Below, piece after piece: positions 54,001 to 61,954 of a stretch of DNA of 64,000 bases (its first letter is position 1; each line of letters opens with the position of its first letter). The translations under genes were made by a program, and so were the position numbers. The notes beneath the pieces are model-generated. The model did not search any database and was not told the DNA's origin. It was given only the letters and a program-made list of their open reading frames with translations. This DNA is from Pinibacter aurantiacus (GTDB lineage: Bacteria; Bacteroidota; Bacteroidia; Chitinophagales; Chitinophagaceae): the NCBI RefSeq assembly GCF_019130065.1, contig NZ_JAHSPG010000003.1, forward strand, positions 62,001 through 126,000, written 5' to 3'.

Positions 54001-54256
54001 TTTAGAAGTAAATGATAGCGCCGTAATGGTTTTGGGTGATAATCAACTCAAAGAAATTGCAAGAGAAATTACAGACAAAGTAAGAACTAACGCAACGATT
54101 GACTGGACAATCAGAGAAAGTGCAAGAGCCAGACTAATGGTAATTGTAAAGCGTACATTGACCAAGTGGGGATATCCGCCAGACAAGCAAGCCAAAGCAA
54201 TCGATACGGTATTAAAACAAGCAGAACTAATGGCTGACTTTTTTACAAAAAACTAA
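51020..54256 (+). CDS. hsdR: type I restriction endonuclease subunit HsdR
   Basis: The ATP-dependent translocase and nuclease subunit. The 1078-residue protein has an N-terminal HSDR_N nuclease domain with PD...ELK (Pro/Asp near 141, ELK near 156-158). A superfamily 2 motor follows, with Walker A HTQGSGKS (about 307-314), DEAH box [12 protein letters not shown] (about 412-423), motif [11 protein letters not shown], and motif VI region MQAIARVNR near residue 690. The last 300 residues are helical and should dock on the methyltransferase. Its ATG overlaps the HsdS stop by 4 bp. All three type I functions look intact, so the system should be active. Confidence 0.96.
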   Translation: MKPITEDKIEAFAIEVLQGMGWEYVPGLAIAPGAEQAERESFEQIVLVERLRKSVSVLNPGIPHHAQEQAIQEVLRIYSPDLHYNNERFHELLVEKVKIPYQQDGFERSYEVALIDFENTLNNEFLCVNQYTIVEKNQNKRPDVLLFVNGLPLVVIELKNAADENATMRKAYEQLQTYKATIPSLFTYNAICVISDGMECKAGSVSAGFSRFMNWKTTDGRRQASRFSPQLEILLKGMLNPSTLLDLVRNFIVFEKTKKEDPKTGITQIETVKKLAAYHQYFAVNRAVQSTIIASGSKGDKKGGVVWHTQGSGKSLSMVFYSGKLITAPEMQNPTVLVITDRNDLDDQLFDTFASSKQLLRQEPVQANDREHLKTLLQVASGGIVFTTIQKFLPQGQKSVYDQLSERRNIVVIADEAHRTQYGFEASIKEIKDKETKEKIGNRIAYGFAKYLRDALPNATYIGFTGTPIEGTDVNTPQVFGQYVDVYDISQAVADGATVRIYYESRLAKVNLDEEGKRLIEEFDAELEQDEEITDQQKAKAKFTKLEAIVGNEERIKNLAKDIVNHFEQRQKVFDGKGMIVAMSRRIAADLYKEIVALRPEWHDDDLSKGTIKVVMTSSSADGPEMLRHNTTKKQRKALAERMKDPADPLRLVIVRDMWLTGFDAPCLHTLYIDKPMRGHNLMQAIARVNRVFKDKPGGLVVDYLGIATDLKKALSFYSDAGGKGEPTLDLEKAIALMSEKHEVVQQFFNEEAKTQKDILVEEPEAYYSNSFRFNYKRFFNAEPKEKMSIILQSEEHILGLEEGKSRFIREVTLLSQTFALSIPHPRAMEIKDDIAFFQAVKARLVKFEGTGTGKSDIEIETAIKQIVDEALSSDKVIDIFEAAGIDKPEISGLEVLSDEFLLEVKGMKHQNLALELLKKLLNDEIKTRSKTNLVKSKKLLEMLEGAIKRYQNNLLTTTEIIQELINIAKEIKEADKEGEQLGLTKDEVAFYNALEVNDSAVMVLGDNQLKEIAREITDKVRTNATIDWTIRESARARLMVIVKRTLTKWGYPPDKQAKAIDTVLKQAELMADFFTKN

Positions 54257-54452
54257 AATGGTTCAGGAAACCGAGGAGGAAAAAGGTCGATAATATTCAC
54301 ACTTTAAAAATTATATAGAGCCTCATCAAAAGCATCTCAAACTTTGCGATCAATATCTTTGAATTTCTTGCCGAAACTGGAGCTGATGTATTAATCCAAA
54401 TTATTACTTTTGGCGTCGCCAACAAATATGGCTAACTCTAAAATAAAACCCT
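54257..54452. other. spacer downstream of the restriction operon with a TACTTTTG promoter box
   Basis: No palindromic repeat or copy of the ssrA 3' end is visible. A -7 box TACTTTTG at 54405-54412 should start transcription of the next gene. I see no integrase remnant. Confidence 0.5.
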
Positions 54453-54893
54453 ATGAAAAAATTACTGCTACTCGCCCTGCTATTTGCCGGTTGTTCAAAA
54501 AAGAATAATGACAAGGAAAAAACGGATCTGCTTGTAAATAAAAAATGGGTGATGACAGGCTACGCCGAGCAAAAAAACAATGGTCCAATAGTTGATAAAT
54601 GGGCTTCACTCAAAGATTACGAGAAAGACAACTATTTTAGATTCAATAGCGATCATTCCTACTTGAACAGCGACGGCGAAAAATTAGATCCACAATTCAC
54701 ATCAGATACTTTCGATACCGGCACATGGCAATTGTACACGCGCAATATGGCCCTGCAGTTTAAAAGTAATGATCACAACTTTTATTACTTTGAAACCTAC
54801 GTAACCGAGCTCACCAATACAACCATGAAATGGACGTCGTACTATTACACAATGGATACAACGATACAATACTCCACATTCACAGCTGAATAA
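54453..54893 (+). CDS. small lipoprotein, lipocalin-like size, function unknown
   Basis: A 146-residue lipoprotein: MKKLLLLALLFAGC with Cys14, then a charged linker (SKKNNDKEK). The mature part starts VNKKWVMTGYAEQ and alternates strand-like segments (YFRFNSDHSY, GTWQLYTRNMALQF, TTMKWTSYYYTMDTT). The W-containing start and length recall the lipocalin-like proteins of Bacteroidota. No specific family is recognised. It resembles the gene at 698-1177 in plan. It ends 9 bases from the convergent thioredoxin gene. Confidence 0.75.
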   Translation: MKKLLLLALLFAGCSKKNNDKEKTDLLVNKKWVMTGYAEQKNNGPIVDKWASLKDYEKDNYFRFNSDHSYLNSDGEKLDPQFTSDTFDTGTWQLYTRNMALQFKSNDHNFYYFETYVTELTNTTMKWTSYYYTMDTTIQYSTFTAE

Positions 54894-54902
54894 AGTCTTC
54901 GA

Positions 54903-56042
54903 TTAATAAAATCGCCCGATCAATGCATTGTCCACAATCATCGTCTTCATCTCCATGGGGTCGATGGTGCCTTGGCGTGCATAGATGATCTTGCCGCCGG
55001 GTTCAATGAGGATGGTATATGGCAAGGCGCCAGACCAGTTGGGGTCAACGGCTTCTATGAGTTTGTATTTATCATCCTGGTTGTAGAGATAGTTGGTGTT
55101 GGAGAGTTTTAATTCTTTTAAGGTCTTTAATACTTTGTCTTTCTTTTCGGGATTGTCGGCACTTATGGTGATGAATTCAAAATCTCTTTTGCGATACATC
55201 CTGTTGATGGTAACAAATGACGGCAGCTCGTTTACACAGGGGCCGCACCACGTGGCCCATACGTTGATCAGGCGGAGTTTGTCGCTATTGTTTTTTAAAA
55301 GGCTTTTGATGCCGCTTTCGCCAATGGTGTCAAGTATTACAGGCATGGCGGCCCATTCGCTGTCACTCTTTGCTACCAGGTCTTCTTTCTCTTTCCATTT
55401 GATGGAGCAACCAAACACTTTTGTTGTTTTTACATCAGGTTCTTTGTTTGCCAGTAATGCATCAATGGCATTTTGTGCATCTCTATTTTTAGGTGTGCCG
55501 GTTGGCTTTTCCACATCATCTATTCGTCCCTGGTAGCGGAGGATTCTTTCTTTATCAAAAACAAAAACATGTGGTGTGGCAACAGGCCCATAAGCAATAG
55601 CAGTAGCTTCGTGGTCGCCATCGTATAGGTAGGGAAAGTTGAAATGCTTTCTTTGTGCATGCAATTTCATTTCTTCAAAGGAGTCGCCTGTATCGGCATA
55701 GCCGAGCTCGTTTAACTGAACAGAATGCGGATCGTTCGGCATAATGGCTACCACTTGAACTCCTTTGCTTACATAGTCCGTAGTCAGTTTGATGATTCGT
55801 TGTTCATATGCCTGCGCAGTGGGGCAATGGTTGCAGGTGAACACGATGACGAGCACGCCTGCTTTTTTGAAGTCAGCCAGCGAATAATTTTTACCATCGA
55901 TGCCGGGCAAATTAAAATCGGGTGCTTTGCTACCGACGGGGAGTGTAGCATGAGTGGCGTGGTTTTGCGCAACGGTTTCATTGCAAATGGACACCAATGC
56001 ACAAAGCAAAACTGTTGTGTAAAGGGAAAGCAAGCGTGTCAT
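54903..56042 (-). CDS. secreted double thioredoxin-fold protein (redoxin + TlpA-like)
   Basis: A 379-residue periplasmic protein with a signal peptide (to about residue 26, ETVAQ) and two thioredoxin folds in tandem. Domain 1 (about 33-195) is AhpC/redoxin-like with GSKAPDFNLPGIDGKNYSLADF and the CxxC in TCNHCPTAQ (about 74-82). Domain 2 (about 240-379) is TlpA/ResA-like with INVWATWCGPCVNELPSF (CxxC near 266-269) and a cis-Pro loop in GALPYTILI. Single-domain relatives reduce disulfides or act as thiol peroxidases. The fusion suggests an internal electron relay. Partner unknown. Confidence 0.9.
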   Translation of the reverse strand: MTRLLSLYTTVLLCALVSICNETVAQNHATHATLPVGSKAPDFNLPGIDGKNYSLADFKKAGVLVIVFTCNHCPTAQAYEQRIIKLTTDYVSKGVQVVAIMPNDPHSVQLNELGYADTGDSFEEMKLHAQRKHFNFPYLYDGDHEATAIAYGPVATPHVFVFDKERILRYQGRIDDVEKPTGTPKNRDAQNAIDALLANKEPDVKTTKVFGCSIKWKEKEDLVAKSDSEWAAMPVILDTIGESGIKSLLKNNSDKLRLINVWATWCGPCVNELPSFVTINRMYRKRDFEFITISADNPEKKDKVLKTLKELKLSNTNYLYNQDDKYKLIEAVDPNWSGALPYTILIEPGGKIIYARQGTIDPMEMKTMIVDNALIGRFY

Positions 56043-56207
56043 GGGCTGTTGTATGTAAAAGGTAAAATACTAAAAAATAAATGAAGGCTTAAGTAACCAT
56101 TCGTTCAAAAAATATCGATCTGGTCATGGTGGGAACAAGAAAAATGTATTAAGTTCATTTTTTTAACTGCCTGATCAAGGTGGCAGACCCAAATAAAAAG
56201 CCCGACG

Positions 56208-58721
56208 ATGTCCAAATTTTGGATTGCCCTACTTATCCTATTCTGCACTACGAAAGCATTTCCACAATTGCCCACAACACAATGGGCGAAGGCTTTCGTT
56301 CCAAATAATGCACCAAACAACCCAACAGAGTACAGCAATGGCAGGTCAATAGCAGTTGATAAGCAGGGAAATGTTTATTCTGTAGGACTCTTTCAATATA
56401 TAACCGATTTGGATCCCGGACCAGGCGTTTACAATCTTAAATCTGGTCCGTATGACAGGTCAAGTATTTACGTTTCGAAACTGAGCCCGACGGGAGATTT
56501 CATCTGGGCCATTCAAATTCCCGCCCTGGTGGACTGGGGAGAAATAGCTTTAACACTGGACAAACAAGGCAATGTATATGTGGCTGCCCAGTTCACAGAT
56601 GCTGTAGATTTCGACCCGGGGCCGGGCGTGTTTACACTTACGCCCATTGGAGCATATGATGCATTTGTAGCCAAATATGACCCTAATGGAAAGCTTGTAT
56701 GGGCGAAACAATTTGGTGGACCGGGAGATACGGTCCCTGCATGCGACAAGCTCACTGTTGACAACAACGACGACGTAGTTATTGGTGGCCATTTCAACAG
56801 AACAGTCGATTTCGATCCGGGCCCGGGCACTTTCAATCTTACTTCAGCGGCACATATTCAATGCTTTATTGTGAAGTTGAGCAATAGTGGCAATTTTATC
56901 TGGGCGGAACAATTTGGCAATGGCAAGGAAGTTTACCACAACTCCAATATCGGCGACATTGAATGCGATGCACAGAGCAATATTTATATCACCGGCAACT
57001 TTGGGGGTTCGTGCGATTTTGACCCCGGTCCCGGGGATTACATTTTAAAATCTAAAAGCCTGGGTGACGGATTCGTTGCAAAGCTCAACGGCGCAGGCCA
57101 GTTTGTGTGGGCAAAACAAATCATCAACACTTCAACGCAGTATAACAATTACATTCTTCATGCAGACGGTTTAGCGGTGGATGCAAACAACAACGTCTAC
57201 ACTATTGGAAGTTTTATCGGGCAATATGATTTTGACCCGGGAAATAACACGCACAATGTCCAGAGCAACAATTATGACTGGTATATGCTTAAATTGAATA
57301 AGCTCGGCGACTTTGCATGGGTGGATATTTTTGATAGTGGTGACCCTAGTTCCGACTTTGGAGCCGATATCGCAGTAGACAATGCCGGTGACGTATATGC
57401 CGTTGGAAGCCTTGGAAAAACGGTAGACCTGGATCCCGGTCCGGGTGTTTACCAGGTTACTTCCAGAAACCAATATGGTGCTGCAACATTGGTAAAATTA
57501 ACATCTGACGGCAACTTCATATGTGGTGGAATATTTGATTCGTATGGCGCTAATTATAACTCTGCTACTCCAAGACGTATGACGGTGGACGATGCCAAAA
57601 ACATTTATATAACAGGTTCAATGGGCGGCACTGTAGACTTTGATCCCAGCCCAAATGTTTTTCCACTGGATGCAGGATATGGTGAATCTCCTTTTGTTGT
57701 TAAGCTTGCCAAGTGCACAAATCCTACATCTGCTACACTTAACATCACTGCCTGCAGCAGCTATACAATGAACAAGGAGATATTCGACTCCACGGGTACG
57801 TATATCCGCACTATTCCCAATAGTTTCGGTTGCGATTCTGTGATTACGCTCAACCTCACGATCAATAAAAAATTTGCAGTACAAAGGATTGATATCTGCG
57901 AAGGTGAATCTTTTTTCGCCGGAAGCAAAAAACAAACAGCATCTGGCACATATAAAGACACGCTTACATCGTCGCTTAACTGCGATTCTATTGTTACCAC
58001 CTATTTGACTGTGCATCCTAAACCATTGCCTAGTCTTGGCGCTGATCAGGACCTTTGTTCAGGCACAACAATAACAATCACTCCGGGCAGTTTTGCTAAA
58101 TATGAATGGCAGGACAAAACAACTGCCGATAAATTTAAAATAACCACCGCGGGCCTATATTGGGTAACTGTTACCGATGATGCCAACTGCAACGCCACAG
58201 ACAGTTTGAGAATTCTAAGCATATTGCCTTTGCCAACTGATTTTCTAAAGCAAAGCGACAGCATTTGTATGTATGAAAAACTGGAAATTACCCCTTCCAA
58301 CACATACAACAGCTATCGATGGTCCACAGGATCTGTGCAACCCAAAGTAACAATTGATGCACCGGGCCAGTACTGGCTTGAAGTTACAGATGCAAAAGGC
58401 TGCGTTGGAAGGGATAATATTATTGTTTACCAAAAGGACTGCATGAACGGCGTTTATGTGCCCAACGCATTTACGCCTAACAGCGATGGAAAGAATGACA
58501 TTTTCCGTGCACTTGTTTTTGGAAACGTTTTGTCATTCAAGCTACAGGTTTTTGACAGGGCAGGACAGCTCATTTTTGAAACCAATAATCCTAACCAGGG
58601 ATGGGATGGCACAAACAAAGGTTTGAGTTATCCAAGTGGCGTACTGGTATGGCAATGCTTTTACCAGCTTGATCAGCAAAAGCCCGGCTATCAAAGAGGG
58701 ACAGTTACGCTGGTTCGATGA
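56208..58721 (+). CDS. T9SS type B secreted protein with seven propeller-like DFDPGPG repeats
   Basis: An 837-residue secreted protein with a signal peptide (to about residue 20, KAFPQ). Seven repeats of 66-71 residues (about 25-500) each end in a D-[FL]-D-P-[GS]-type motif (near residues 67, 134, 201, 270, 340, 406 and 477), with preceding WAKQFGG- and DxxGNVYxxG-like strands, as in SBBP beta-propeller repeats. Then come two ITACSSYTMN/CEGESFFAGS modules and Ig-like parts (about 505-730). The C-terminal type B gliding-motility sorting domain PNAFTPNSDGKNDIFRAL...GWDGTNKGLSYPSGVLVW targets it to the type IX system. Probably a surface adhesin; ligand unknown. Confidence 0.88.
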   Translation: MSKFWIALLILFCTTKAFPQLPTTQWAKAFVPNNAPNNPTEYSNGRSIAVDKQGNVYSVGLFQYITDLDPGPGVYNLKSGPYDRSSIYVSKLSPTGDFIWAIQIPALVDWGEIALTLDKQGNVYVAAQFTDAVDFDPGPGVFTLTPIGAYDAFVAKYDPNGKLVWAKQFGGPGDTVPACDKLTVDNNDDVVIGGHFNRTVDFDPGPGTFNLTSAAHIQCFIVKLSNSGNFIWAEQFGNGKEVYHNSNIGDIECDAQSNIYITGNFGGSCDFDPGPGDYILKSKSLGDGFVAKLNGAGQFVWAKQIINTSTQYNNYILHADGLAVDANNNVYTIGSFIGQYDFDPGNNTHNVQSNNYDWYMLKLNKLGDFAWVDIFDSGDPSSDFGADIAVDNAGDVYAVGSLGKTVDLDPGPGVYQVTSRNQYGAATLVKLTSDGNFICGGIFDSYGANYNSATPRRMTVDDAKNIYITGSMGGTVDFDPSPNVFPLDAGYGESPFVVKLAKCTNPTSATLNITACSSYTMNKEIFDSTGTYIRTIPNSFGCDSVITLNLTINKKFAVQRIDICEGESFFAGSKKQTASGTYKDTLTSSLNCDSIVTTYLTVHPKPLPSLGADQDLCSGTTITITPGSFAKYEWQDKTTADKFKITTAGLYWVTVTDDANCNATDSLRILSILPLPTDFLKQSDSICMYEKLEITPSNTYNSYRWSTGSVQPKVTIDAPGQYWLEVTDAKGCVGRDNIIVYQKDCMNGVYVPNAFTPNSDGKNDIFRALVFGNVLSFKLQVFDRAGQLIFETNNPNQGWDGTNKGLSYPSGVLVWQCFYQLDQQKPGYQRGTVTLVR

Positions 58722-58727
58722 ACCAGC

Positions 58728-58864
58728 ACTGAATAACCGAATAACTGAATAACTGAATGTTGATATTCGAAGAGACTTTTTGACTTTGGGCCAATCAATA
58801 ATTCAATAATTCAATAATTCAGTTATTCAGTTACTCAGTTATTCAGTTACTCAGTTATTCAGTC
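58728..58864. repeat. palindromic array of GAATAACCGAATAACTG words
   Basis: Left arm CACTGAATAACCGAATAACT, centre about 30 nt (TTGATATTCGAAGAGACTTT), right arm AATAATTCAGTTATTCAGTT with four or more words. It runs into the stop codon of the convergent CAP gene. Confidence 0.8.
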
Positions 58865-59520
58865 ACAAAGTCCTGCACCATAATAAAGCTGCTTGAATTG
58901 TAGGGAAGAAATGCTACACCTATAAGCCGTGCTTTTTTATTAAGAAGATTACGTCTGTGGCCATAGCCGGGAACGCCTTCATCAATGAGCAAGGTAATCA
59001 CCGCATCCAATGCAGACTCGCCGCCATTAAAGATGTTTTCCGAGCACGATATATTTATTCCTGCCTTTGCCATGCGGCGGCTAAAAGAAGTTCCATCGGA
59101 AGAGTTATGAGAAAATTGTTGATGACGGGCCAAATCGATCGCATGATTTTTAGACGTTTGATTGAGCGTAGAGACCACTATCAACGGAGTAACCGGGCTT
59201 GCTTTGTAAAGCTCATTTTTCAGGGAACGCACGTTTGCGTTGTGTGAACTCACATTGGCACTTACATACGATGCAACGTGTTTATCGTAAAATTCACGTG
59301 GGTGAACACGAACTTCATTTACCCAATACAATACATCCCGCTCACGAGCAGAAAGTTTCGAAAATGCCGGCTGCTTTTTGAGGAAATTCATAATTGCCGT
59401 ATCACGGCCACCAGAGCTGCCAACTGTCGCTTGCGAAGCATTGCATGCCTCAGACAAAATAACCACGCAACCAAAAATCAACATCGAAACAATCCTTACA
59501 AATCTTGCCTTGTTTATCAT
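58855..59520 (-). CDS. CAP/SCP-domain lipoprotein
   Basis: A 221-residue protein with a lipobox (ILSEAC, Cys26) and a CAP (SCP/PR-1) domain at about 60-220: SARERDVLYWVNEVRVHPREFYDKHV, LNQTSKNHAIDLARHQQFSHNSSDGTSFSRRM (conserved His pair), CSENIF near 165 (conserved Glu), and GYGHRRNLLNKKARLIGVAFL (HR motif near residue 190). Bacterial CAP proteins are secreted and of mostly unknown activity (proposed lipid or sterol binding). The stop codon is taken from the palindromic repeat. Confidence 0.9.
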   Translation of the reverse strand: MINKARFVRIVSMLIFGCVVILSEACNASQATVGSSGGRDTAIMNFLKKQPAFSKLSARERDVLYWVNEVRVHPREFYDKHVASYVSANVSSHNANVRSLKNELYKASPVTPLIVVSTLNQTSKNHAIDLARHQQFSHNSSDGTSFSRRMAKAGINISCSENIFNGGESALDAVITLLIDEGVPGYGHRRNLLNKKARLIGVAFLPYNSSSFIMVQDFVTE

Positions 59521-59777
59521 TCAAAAAGGTTTAAGAAAAGATTTTCTGATCGACCAGATCGAAAAATCTTTTCTAGCAAGAAATTATCAGGCCAAACTTT
59601 CCTCTTTGTGATTTTTTTGCACGCAGATGACGCTGATTTGACTGATTTACACAGATATCTTGAGGATTAACTAACCTAAGAACAACAAGCATACAGTCAG
59701 TTTATTCGGTTATTCAGTTACTCAGTTATTCGGTTACTAATCAGTGCAAATCAGTCAAATCAGCGTCATCTGCGTGC
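59521..59777. repeat. nested palindromes: ACGCAGATGACGCTGATTTG outer arms with TTCAGTTACTCAG inner words
   Basis: Outer left arm 59620-59655 (CACGCAGATGACGCTGATTT), outer right arm 59741-59779 (AATCAGTCAAATCAGCGTCA). Inside lies one-sided TTATTCGGTTATTCAGTTAC at 59702-59738. Bases 59521-59600 hold AAAAAGGTTTAAGAAAAGAT and TCTTTTCTAGC, a weak inverted repeat. Confidence 0.75.
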
Positions 59778-61850
59778 TCACTTCTCCCAAAACACCAACG
59801 CAAAGCCTACCTTCTCTACTTTATATTTGCGACCATTAAATGGCTTCGCCTCTTTTCTTTCGCAGATATCATCGGGAGAGGCCAGTGAGGTATCTATCCA
59901 TCGTTTCCATTGCACGCCGGGCGGCGCTTCGGGCAGTTCAAATTCGAGAGCTTCTTTATGGGCGTTGAGCATGAAGTGCATGGTTAGTTTACCGCCGAGC
60001 GATTCTACGGTAATGGCAATAGAGTGCGAGTTGGGCGACCAGTCCGGCGCGTTGATTTTAATGCCATGCCAATGGATGGTTGATCTGTCCAACAATTGAT
60101 TCAATGTCATTTCAAATTGTGCTTGCGACATGTCACGTTGCAGGCGCATACCAATCAGCTTTTTTGTAAATCGCAACAGCTCCGCATGCTTATCAACCAG
60201 CGACCAGTCAAACCAGCTCAATTCATTATTCTGACAATAAGCATTGTTGTTGCCGTTTTGTGTTCTGCGTACTTCATCACCCATCAGTATCATGGGCGTA
60301 CCAATGGAGAGCAGGGTGAGCGCAAGGAAATTCTTTACCTGCCGGTTGCGCATGGTTTCAATGTCGGGGTCATCGGTCGGGCCTTCTACGCCGAAATTGT
60401 AGCTGCAGTTGTCGTTACAGCCATCCTGGTTATTTTCCCTGTTTGCTTCGTTATGCTTCTGGTTGTAGGAAACAAGGTCGTTGAGGGTGAACCCATCATG
60501 GCAAGTAATAAAATTGATGCTTTGTTCCGGGCCGCGATTGCGATAACTATAAATATCCGGACTTCCGATCAGGCGGGTTACGAATGGCGACAAAACGTTT
60601 TCATCTCCTCTCATAAATTTTCGAAGATCATCGCGAAACACCCCGTTCCACTCCTTCCATCTGTCACCCGCAAAACTACCAACCTGGTACAATCCTGCAG
60701 CATCCCATGCTTCAGCAATGAGTTTAGTGCCGGCTAGTTCGGGATCAGAATCGATGTCCCACAACACTGGCGGATTTTCGATTGCCATTCCTTTTTCATC
60801 CCTCGATAAAATGGATGCGAGATCAAAACGGAAGCCATCAACATGCATTTCTGAAACCCAAAAACGCAGGCTATCTATGATCATTCTTCGCACGATCGGT
60901 TGATTGGCATTTAGCGTGTTGCCGGTGCCGGAAAAATTTGAATAGTATTGTTTGTCTTTCTCTAAAAGATAATATACAGAATTGTCTATGCCGCGATAAC
61001 AAAACGAAGGTCCTCCGTGATTGCCTTCTGCCGTGTGATTGAATACCACATCGAGTATCACTTCAATATTGGCCTTGTGCAAGGCTTTCACCATGTCGCG
61101 AAAATCATCAAGCGCCTGCATGTGATCTTTTGAAGAGCTATAGGCCTGGTGCGGTGCAAAAAAAGATACGGGGCTATATCCCCAATAGTTGATCATTCCT
61201 TCAGGACTATCCTGCGCATCAAACTGAAACACGGGCAAAAGCTCCACGGCTGTAATACCCAGCTCTTTGAGGTAGGGAATTTTTTCAATAACACCTTTAT
61301 ACGTTCCTCGTTTTCCCTCGTCAATATTTGAATTAGGATTGAGTGTAAATCCGGCAGTATGTAGTTCGTAAATAACTGTTTCCGCAAATGACCGTTCAAT
61401 GGGTTTATCATTTTCCCAAGCGTACAACGAGAGGTCGACAACAGCGCTCTTCATGGCCGGTGTTCCGCGTTTCCTTTCATCGGCATTTGCGCGCCTGTTA
61501 TATTTTTCCGGAACAGCCACCACATTTGCATAAGGATCGAGCAGTATGGATGTAACATCGTACCTGTGCCCTTTTGCCGGCTCATTTGGACCATCGATCC
61601 TGTATGCGTATAATTGTCCGCTTTGAAGTCCTGGAACAAATATGTGCCAGTATTGATCAGTACGATTTCTTTGGGGATCGAGTTTTATTGTTTCGTTTGG
61701 TTCGATGGCTTCTACATTGTCGAACAGCAACAACTCAACAGCAGTTCCGTTTTTGCAGAATAGAGAAAAATTCACGCCTCCGGGAACAATGGTTGACCCC
61801 AGCGGAAAAGTTTCGCCGTGTTCGTGTATATATTTTTTCGCGACTTGCAT
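59778..61850 (-). CDS. glgX: glycogen debranching enzyme GlgX
   Basis: An isoamylase-type GH13 enzyme that hydrolyses alpha-1,6 branches of phosphorylase-limited glycogen. The 690-residue protein has an N-terminal CBM48 (about 8-105, PLGSTIVPGGVNFSLFCKNG) and the GH13 barrel with nucleophile Asp343 (DGFRFDLASIL), acid/base Glu380 (LIAEAWDAAG) and transition-state Asp452 (FITCHDGFTLND). The C-terminal beta domain is about 570-690. It lies 97 bp downstream of glgP on the same strand. The TGA is the first base run of the adjacent repeat. Confidence 0.95.
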   Translation of the reverse strand: MQVAKKYIHEHGETFPLGSTIVPGGVNFSLFCKNGTAVELLLFDNVEAIEPNETIKLDPQRNRTDQYWHIFVPGLQSGQLYAYRIDGPNEPAKGHRYDVTSILLDPYANVVAVPEKYNRRANADERKRGTPAMKSAVVDLSLYAWENDKPIERSFAETVIYELHTAGFTLNPNSNIDEGKRGTYKGVIEKIPYLKELGITAVELLPVFQFDAQDSPEGMINYWGYSPVSFFAPHQAYSSSKDHMQALDDFRDMVKALHKANIEVILDVVFNHTAEGNHGGPSFCYRGIDNSVYYLLEKDKQYYSNFSGTGNTLNANQPIVRRMIIDSLRFWVSEMHVDGFRFDLASILSRDEKGMAIENPPVLWDIDSDPELAGTKLIAEAWDAAGLYQVGSFAGDRWKEWNGVFRDDLRKFMRGDENVLSPFVTRLIGSPDIYSYRNRGPEQSINFITCHDGFTLNDLVSYNQKHNEANRENNQDGCNDNCSYNFGVEGPTDDPDIETMRNRQVKNFLALTLLSIGTPMILMGDEVRRTQNGNNNAYCQNNELSWFDWSLVDKHAELLRFTKKLIGMRLQRDMSQAQFEMTLNQLLDRSTIHWHGIKINAPDWSPNSHSIAITVESLGGKLTMHFMLNAHKEALEFELPEAPPGVQWKRWIDTSLASPDDICERKEAKPFNGRKYKVEKVGFALVFWEK

Positions 61851-61862
61851 TGTTTAAGAATT

Positions 61863-61954
61863 GCTCAACGCCTAATGCCTAACGCTTAACGCAATGGGTA
61901 AGCCGCAAAGCATTTCGCACCAGCGTTAAGCGTTCGGCGTTGAGCGTTAAGCAT
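61863..61954. repeat. palindromic array of CAACGCCTAATGCCTAACGC words
   Basis: Left arm GCTCAACGCCTAATGCCTAA, right arm GCGTTAAGCGTTCGGCGTTG, centre about 30 nt. It carries the glgP stop codon (TAA within GCTTAACGC). Same word family as 41881-42090. Confidence 0.85.

Noticed and set aside
54257-54452. Duplicated ssrA 3' end (att site) at the far side of the restriction island
   Set aside because: I looked for TCCCCTCAGCTCC-like sequence downstream of hsdR and found none. No integrase is present.
60096-60737. 213-codon plus-strand frame opposite glgX
   Set aside because: It is fully antisense to conserved GH13 motifs, so it is a shadow frame.
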